Of a DNA stretch of 64,000 bases, positions 58,904-64,000 are shown piece by piece. Every line of letters starts with the position of its first letter. The stretch's first letter is position 1. The stretch covers positions 62,001 to 126,000 of the forward strand of contig ML986617.1 in assembly GCA_010094045.1 (NCBI GenBank). Reading direction: 5' to 3'. A model generated the notes under the pieces. It made no database searches. It worked only from the letters and a program-made list of their open reading frames with translations, and was not told the DNA's origin. The DNA comes from Lojkania enalia (lineage: Eukaryota > Ascomycota > Dothideomycetes > Pleosporales). The translations under genes were made by a program, and so were the position numbers.

Positions 58904-60697
58904 CTACCCCCTTCTCTCTTCTCTACTCTTCAGCTTCTCCTCCTTCCTCTTCCTCATTCCCGGCCCCCACCTCACCACCGCCATCAAGGCCGGCACCCAA
59001 ACAATCCACAAGCCCGCAATAAACGTACTCGTCCAACCCATACCGATCCTCTCAATCATTGGAACCACCACAGCCGTTGCTCCAGCTCCAAGCCAGCACC
59101 TCGACATGTTCCCCGCCGCGGCTGCTGTCGCGGGCTTCTCGGGGAACAGGTCCACAATCAACGTCGTCATGATGGTAAACGCGCCCGTCAACGTGAAACC
59201 GATGAAGAAGAGGAAAATAAGCGGGCCGGCCAAGTATACGCGGAAATGCATTACCCAGCCAAAAGCCAGGATCATAGCCGCGCCGACGACGACCAAGGGG
59301 AGCGCGATTTCCAGGCGCGCGGCTTCGATGGGGAAGGATGAGAGGGAGCGGATTCGCCGCGTGTCGCGGGCGTCGAGGCCAAGTTTTCGGGCGTGTCGGC
59401 GGAAGTTTTTGTCCATGAGTCTGCCGCTAATGAGGGCGGCGAGGGAGCCTCCGATACCCGAGGCGAGGAAGCAAAGTCCGATTTGGAGGCTGTTGAGGTG
59501 GTAGTTTTCTTCGAATTGGGAGGGTAGGCAGGCCATTAGGCCGTAGAAACCGGCGAAGTAGAAGGAAGATGCGATGAGGATGAGACATGCTTCTTTCTCT
59601 AGGAAAACAACAAAGGTTTTCAGGGGATTTGGGAACCGGAGGGGGTGGGGGGCGATTGGCGGGCACATGGTGCTGGGCTCTGCGTCGATGCGTTTCTGGA
59701 GAAGTGGATCGAGGAAACATTGATCCCATTTTAGCGGTCGCCGCGCCCCGTTTCCGACGACGTTTCGACAGCTTTCTGGGAAGAAAAAGAGAATAGGAAG
59801 GAGGTAGACCCCGCCGAAGATGGTGAGAAACCAGAATATCGCGCGCCAGCCTAGGTACTGGCTTAGGAGGCCGCCGATTATGGGTCCAATACTAAGTCCG
59901 AATGAGCATGCAAATAGCTGCATCTATAGTCCTCCGCGTTCTCCTACATAGTGCTCTTAAGCCCAGCGTAAGGGAAGGAGAGAGAACTTACGTCGGACCT
60001 AACAACCCTGCTGCATTGGCCCACCCCATCCACCGCCCCCTCTCATGCGGCAAACTCACATCGGCCACAACTGCATTTGCCAACGCAACGGTCCCGCTAC
60101 TCCCAGAACTCTGCACACATCGCAGGACCAGCAACGCAGCATAATTCTTCTGCAATGCAAGGCCAATGTTGGCAGCCATGTAAATAATAAAGCAGACAAG
60201 ATAAGCGGGGCGTCGTCCCGAGGCATCAGAGAAGGCGCCAATGAAGGCGGGGGCTAGGCCTTGGAAGAACTGTTTGGTTTGGTTAGATGGAGGTGGAGTA
60301 TGGGAGGGGGATTTCGTACTAGGAATGTGGTGATTGTTAACGTGATTAGGGAATTTGAGACGTGGAGCTCTTGCGCTAGCGGCTGGAGAGCGGGATAATA
60401 TATAGTGGACGAGAACGGTGAGAAGAGCGCAGCGAATGCTGCTATGAATACCATGAAGCGTATTTCGCCTAGTGTGAAAATTGTGTATGGGAGGCTTTGG
60501 CTTGTTATGGTATTAGTGGTGGTGGTAGTGGTGGTGGGGGCTTGAGCTATTTCGGCGGTCTCCTTCTCTCCATTTACGCCAGCGATACGATTTGTTTCTG
60601 CAACTGTAGTAGCTGAGGTTGTTTCTTTTAATAGATCAGCCGGTACAGGCACTGGAGCTGGAATGTCAGGTATTGTACTTGTAGAATTAGTCGCCAT
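58904..60697 (-). CDS. MFS multidrug-type transporter (DHA1, Aqr1/Qdr/Dtr1-like)
   Basis: A proton-driven exporter of drugs, organic acids or polyamine-like compounds at the plasma membrane. Exons are 60697-60320, 60269-59992 and 59891-58904, with introns of 50 and 100 bp. The product is 547 residues with about 12 membrane segments. An N-terminal Pro/Thr-rich cytosolic tail of about 75 residues includes a run of seven Thr. Motifs of the 12-TM drug:H+ antiporter group are seen: GAFSDASGRRP (motif A), LRCVQSSGSSGTVALANAVVADV, and GLLGPT joined to IGPIIGGLLSQYLGWRAIFWFL (motif C, restored across intron 2). The acceptor at 59892 is chosen because it alone restores this motif; a nearby acceptor (about 59923) would shift frame. 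The substrate cannot be told from sequence. Confidence 0.92.
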
Positions 60698-61135
60698 TAT
60701 ATATTATTCTGGTCGCAAGACCAAACCAACACAATAAAAAGCGAGAATTCACAAAAAAACGATAGGCCACTCATCTTCTATATGTCTCGCAATTCGACCC
60801 CAGATAGCACGGGTGCAGGGGATCTAGGCGGGGCTAGGCTTCTGCATCTGTTAACCCCGAAAACCGAACCGCAACGTCGGATCACGAATTACATTCCCAA
60901 TCAGGAATAGCAGTTGTCGCATGAGCCTAGAGTAGAATAGAATATATTTGAGTGACCACTGAGACTCTTGCCCAATCGACAGCGCCGGGTATATAAGTTC
61001 CGATATAGAAGGTAGAAAAGGAATAAGAAAAAAATGTTTGACACCAGAGAGAAGGATTGAAATATGAATGGATCCCATAGACAAAATAAAATACATGACT
61101 TCGTAAAGAGTAGAGAAAACCTTGGAAGCCATCAT
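60698..61135. other. Promoter region of the MFS gene, no gene seen
   Basis: 438 bp between the MFS start and the 3' end of the DUF7053 gene. The 94-codon frame on the minus strand (60851-61135) is hydrophobic by chance and lacks support. Confidence 0.55.
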
Positions 61136-62327
61136 CTATCCAGGAAGCTCAGCTGCAAAAATCTGTTTATTATCCTTGGGAGGCACCTCCGGCCGCTCAT
61201 CCGGCAACTCAGCAAGCGGCATCGACATCGCATGGTAGTTTTGCGCTTGTTGCGAACTCCTCTCCTTCCCCAAAGGCAACTCAGCAAGCGGTCGCGGCAT
61301 CCCATGGAAGTGTTGCGATTGCTGCGAATTTCGCTCCCTCCCTAGATATTGTTGATGTTGCTGATGGTGATGCGGATCGTACCTCGTATCCGGTAGATAT
61401 GTTAGATGATCATTTGCGCTCTGCTCCCTGTAGTACGACACTCGTGGGTCGGAGGACTGGTATGACATATGCGGACTCTGGCTAGCTAGTGTTGAGGCCT
61501 GCGATAATCCGGGACTGCTTAGTGGGCTGCTTGCGCTGCCGTTTGAGTAGACGCTCATGTGGCTCGGAGGTTGGTATCCTGGTGGCGGCGCAATAAATAT
61601 TTGACCGTCGCCCATTCGTTCCCCTGGTGGGATTGCTTTGAGGCTTTGCAGACGCTCGTTGGCGACTTTGGATTCGAGGATGTGGGCTTTCTCTACCAGG
61701 CGGTCGACTAATGTGGAGTGTGACTCTTTGAAGGTTTTCTTAACGAAGGAGAGCATCCTGAAAATGTACTCATTAGAACCTTTCCAAAATCGGAGCTAGA
61801 AGAACTCTCTTCTTGGATTTATTGCTTCACGTACATGATATTGCACTTCATCTTCACGTCTTCTCGGATGTAGAGGCCAGTTTTGGGAATATTGAGACCA
61901 AGCTCAGCAGCTTGCGGGGGTTCTCCAGGAAGCGTTCCACCCACGCTCCATTTTGCGCGAATGTCGAGTCCTAGAGGTGCGTATACGTGGGTTTGGAGGC
62001 CATCGGGAAGATCGTGGAAGCAAGCATGATAGCTCACAGATCCTGACGCGAGCCCGCCGGGTAGATATGAGACTTTGTCTTATCGGTTGGTCAGCGACCT
62101 ATGTCTGCAATAGCATCATTTGAGGCAACAATACCTTTGATTGTGTACCAGGTAGCGTGGAACTCGTCCGCGGGGGCATAATTCGGTGCCTTGCATTCGA
62201 AACGCTCGATAACCAGCGGATTCAATTCGATCATCTCCGTATGATTGCGATATGTATCCATAACACTCTGCCTCGTTATGCCCGATGGTAGTGGCGTAAT
62301 AGTCGTGAACACGCTCGTCTTTGACAT
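61136..62327 (-). CDS. DUF7053 protein
   Basis: An uncharacterised fungal family. Exons are 62327-62135, 62078-61835 and 61757-61136, with introns of 56 and 77 bp; 352 residues. The conserved domain spans about residues 1-180: TVFTTITPLP-like start (SVFTTITPLPSGITRQSV), MIELNPLVIERF, ATWYTIK joined to DKVSYLPGGLASGSVSYHACFHDLPDGL, THVYAPLGLDIRAKW, GLYIREDVKMKCN and SFVKKTFKESHSTLVDRLVEKA. The fold may be a START/polyketide-cyclase-like lipid pocket, but I infer this only loosely. The C-terminal 140 residues are disordered, His/Gln/Ser-rich, and contain a 24-residue direct duplication. No signal peptide or membrane segment is seen. Confidence 0.85.
61203..61346. repeat. 72-bp tandem duplication within the DUF7053 gene
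   Basis: Two diverged copies (about 61203-61274 and 61275-61346) encode LG[KR]ER.SQQ.Q..H.M..PLAELP in tandem. The period is 72 bp (24 codons), so the reading frame is kept. Confidence 0.85.
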
Positions 62328-63501
62328 CCTGTTCTATCCTTGCTCCTTCTCTATTTTGTCGTAATCGGTCGTTTAAATGGGAATTGTGGAGTTGATCGAA
62401 ATAGAAAGGCGACCGTGAATAATTGAGGAAGAGAAAATGTGGACGGACAGTAGAGGAAACTGAGCTGGTGTTCGGGTGCGTTTCGTACCGACTGGGTTTG
62501 TGCCACAAAGGTCTAGGCCCCTGCATTCTTGGGCTCGGAGTGTTATTCCTGTACTCGGGTCTGCGCCACTGTGCTAATCACTTGGTGAAGCAAACCGTTT
62601 TTTGGTGGGTATGTGTCACGCGGCTGCTAGTCTGCTAGTCTGCTATTCATCTCTATCCTTTCCCTAGACTTTGGTTAACCTTTACTAGTTCCTACGACAA
62701 AGGCCTCAAAGAGCTCGGATCTGAAGGATCGATTTACCAACAAGACATTTCAAGGTTCGAGAAGTGGCTGACATAGCAGGGATATTTTTGGTCGGGGTTT
62801 GGACTTCGCTAGCCTAAACGGAGTCCGCGCGGTCGCCGTTTCGAGTTTGTGGTTCGTGCTAGACTGGTTTGAGAAGACGAACGTGAGGCTGTTGTAGGGT
62901 TGTGATGGTAGTGTGACTATGTCCCCATAAGAAAGTCGGATGATCTTCACACAACGGAGAATAGATTGTTGATTCATGTGGTATGTTTCCGATAGGAATA
63001 CACCTTGGAGTATTGAGCTCTCTCTACTCAAAGAGCAAGGATATATGACCTTGCTATACCACCGTTTCAGGCAGAGCATGTTTCTGATTTGTTTCACTCG
63101 AGTAATGTATGCGGGAAAAACCCAGAGTCGTATCACGACCATTCGAGGCTCTTATGCCCAAACCATCTTTAGAGCGCCGAGAAGTCACTATATGTAGCTT
63201 GCAGTCAAACTCGGTTACTAAATTTGATTGAATCGAATACGACGCCTAAAGAGGATAATAACGGGATATCGCAATTACATTAACATCTTTCATCGCAACC
63301 ATCAGCACCAGTCTCGATGATCGCCCACCCAATAAGTCCACCCTGGCGCATCTTCCATCATCATCATCATCATCATCATCCTATAACGAGGATATAGGTG
63401 AAATAATCATGTGCCATCTCTTATGTTCCTCTAGACATTCTCGGTCTTCACAGTGGACCATATATCCCCTTCCTCTTTGCCCAATTCCTTCTCTTCAAAG
63501 C
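62328..63501. other. Intergenic, no gene seen
   Basis: This is the upstream region of the DUF7053 gene and 3' flank of the MARVEL gene. It contains an (ATC)n tract. Short frames (for example 62750-63142, -) have no domain. Confidence 0.55.
63357..63380. repeat. (ATC)n microsatellite
   Basis: Eight tandem ATC triplets in the 3' flank of the MARVEL-type gene. Confidence 0.9.
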
Positions 63502-64000
63502 CTAAACACCCTGATGCATTTCAACCTTCGGCTCTCTTGCCACACCGCCATGCTTCTTAAACAAACTCATCACACCCCCAACAACCGTCGCCGCAAAAGC
63601 CACCCACTGGAATGCTGAAATAGCCGTCCCAGCCTTCGCAACCGAGCAGACCGTCCCAAAACAAATCCTGTCGCTCAAGAAAACCGCTAGTGCAATGAAT
63701 CCTGAGAACCAGTATAACATGGTCACACACTCAAGCGCCAGGAGCAGGAACTTGCCCGGGGACCCCGTGGCCATGTAGGGCCATTTCAGAGGAAGAAGGA
63801 TAAGCGGAACGAGAGACAGGACCGTCCAGACGGGTGCGAAGATCATGAAATTTATTTCGGCGGGCGAGACTTGGCGCCAGTGCGAGGACCACCAGGATGC
63901 AACTGGGTGCCGTCAGTATGGATCAATCGTTCATGGAGGAATGCGTAGTGTGATCCCTGAGCAGCCTGCATTTGCGAAGCTTACGGGTCCACAAAGGATG
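63502..64000 (-). CDS. MARVEL-domain membrane protein, 5' end outside window
   Basis: A four-helix membrane protein of the MARVEL/Nce102-like kind, found in plasma-membrane microdomains or the endomembrane system. The visible exons are >64000-63985 and 63902-63502, joined by an 82-bp intron (HPLWT to LASWW). Three hydrophobic segments are seen: MIFAPVWTVLSLVPLILLPL, FLLLALECVTMLYWFSGFIALAVFL and AFQWVAFAATVVGGVMSLF. A Cys pair typical of the family lies in RICFGTVCSVAK, and the charged cytosolic tail is KKHGGVAREPKVEMHQ. The first membrane segment and start codon are beyond the window end. Function is inferred from the fold only. Confidence 0.82.

Noticed and set aside
59892..59923. Alternative start MQLFACSFGLS for the last MFS exon
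   Set aside because: Only the acceptor at 59892 keeps frame with the preceding exon and rebuilds the GPT-IGPIIGG transporter motif.
1..64000. tRNA, rRNA, CRISPR arrays, intact transposons
   Set aside because: Several GGTTCGA-like strings (for example near 6349, 39128 and 62753) lack cloverleaf context. No regular spaced repeats, transposase or reverse-transcriptase motifs, or terminal inverted repeats were seen by reading.

Overview
The window is nuclear DNA of a filamentous ascomycete (Pezizomycotina). The grounds are short spliceosomal introns (mostly 47-140 bp, GT..AG), intergenic DNA without operons, and gene families in their typical filamentous-fungal forms: FacC/Yat2-like carnitine acetyltransferase, HOOK with a split first exon, DUF7053 and a MARVEL protein. 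I did not try to fix the species. Exon boundaries were worked out by hand from splice motifs, frame continuity and family motifs. All joined reading frames close exactly.

Layout, left to right. 1-1256 (+) is the 3' part of a secreted M28 aminopeptidase. 2642-3828 (+) is a short-chain dehydrogenase and 4302-5483 (+) the catalytic subunit of RNase H2. 6237-7508 (+) is an unrecognised Ser/acidic protein. About 9940-11200 (+) is a broken F-box/leucine-rich-type gene. 12362-15076 (-) is carnitine acetyltransferase, diverging from a RAD57/XRCC3-like gene (16668-18128, +). That gene converges on a Sae2/CtIP/Ctp1-like gene (18524-21072, -), which diverges from an F-box protein (21322-23036, +). 24078-24958 (+) is a seven-knuckle CNBP/Gis2 protein. 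27130-29918 (+) is Mif2/CENP-C. After a 5.4-kb gene-free gap comes a Myb/SANT protein (35302-37018, -), then 4.2 kb of repeat-bearing DNA and tubulin cofactor B (41178-43805, +). Next are HOOK (46323-49280, -), a small secreted I9-inhibitor-like protein (50076-50496, -), a Puf4-type Pumilio protein (51842-55938, -), an MFS transporter (58904-60697, -), a DUF7053 protein (61136-62327, -) and the 3' part of a MARVEL membrane protein (63502 to window end, -).

The genes are mostly conserved housekeeping functions: homologous recombination and genome stability (RAD57, SAE2, RNase H2A), the kinetochore (MIF2), the cytoskeleton and transport (TBCB, HOOK), RNA regulation (PUF, CNBP) and acetyl-carnitine shuttling. 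I see no biosynthetic cluster, intact transposon, CRISPR array, rRNA or tRNA. I found no convincing undescribed multi-gene system. The most interesting features are gene-structural: a stop-free 48-bp intron beside the RNase H2A active site, in-phase alternative donors in HOOK, a 21-nt microexon in PUF, introns of 580-1238 bp in MIF2 and TBCB, a Myb gene with no visible ATG, and a decayed F-box gene whose in-frame stops all fit C-to-T changes.
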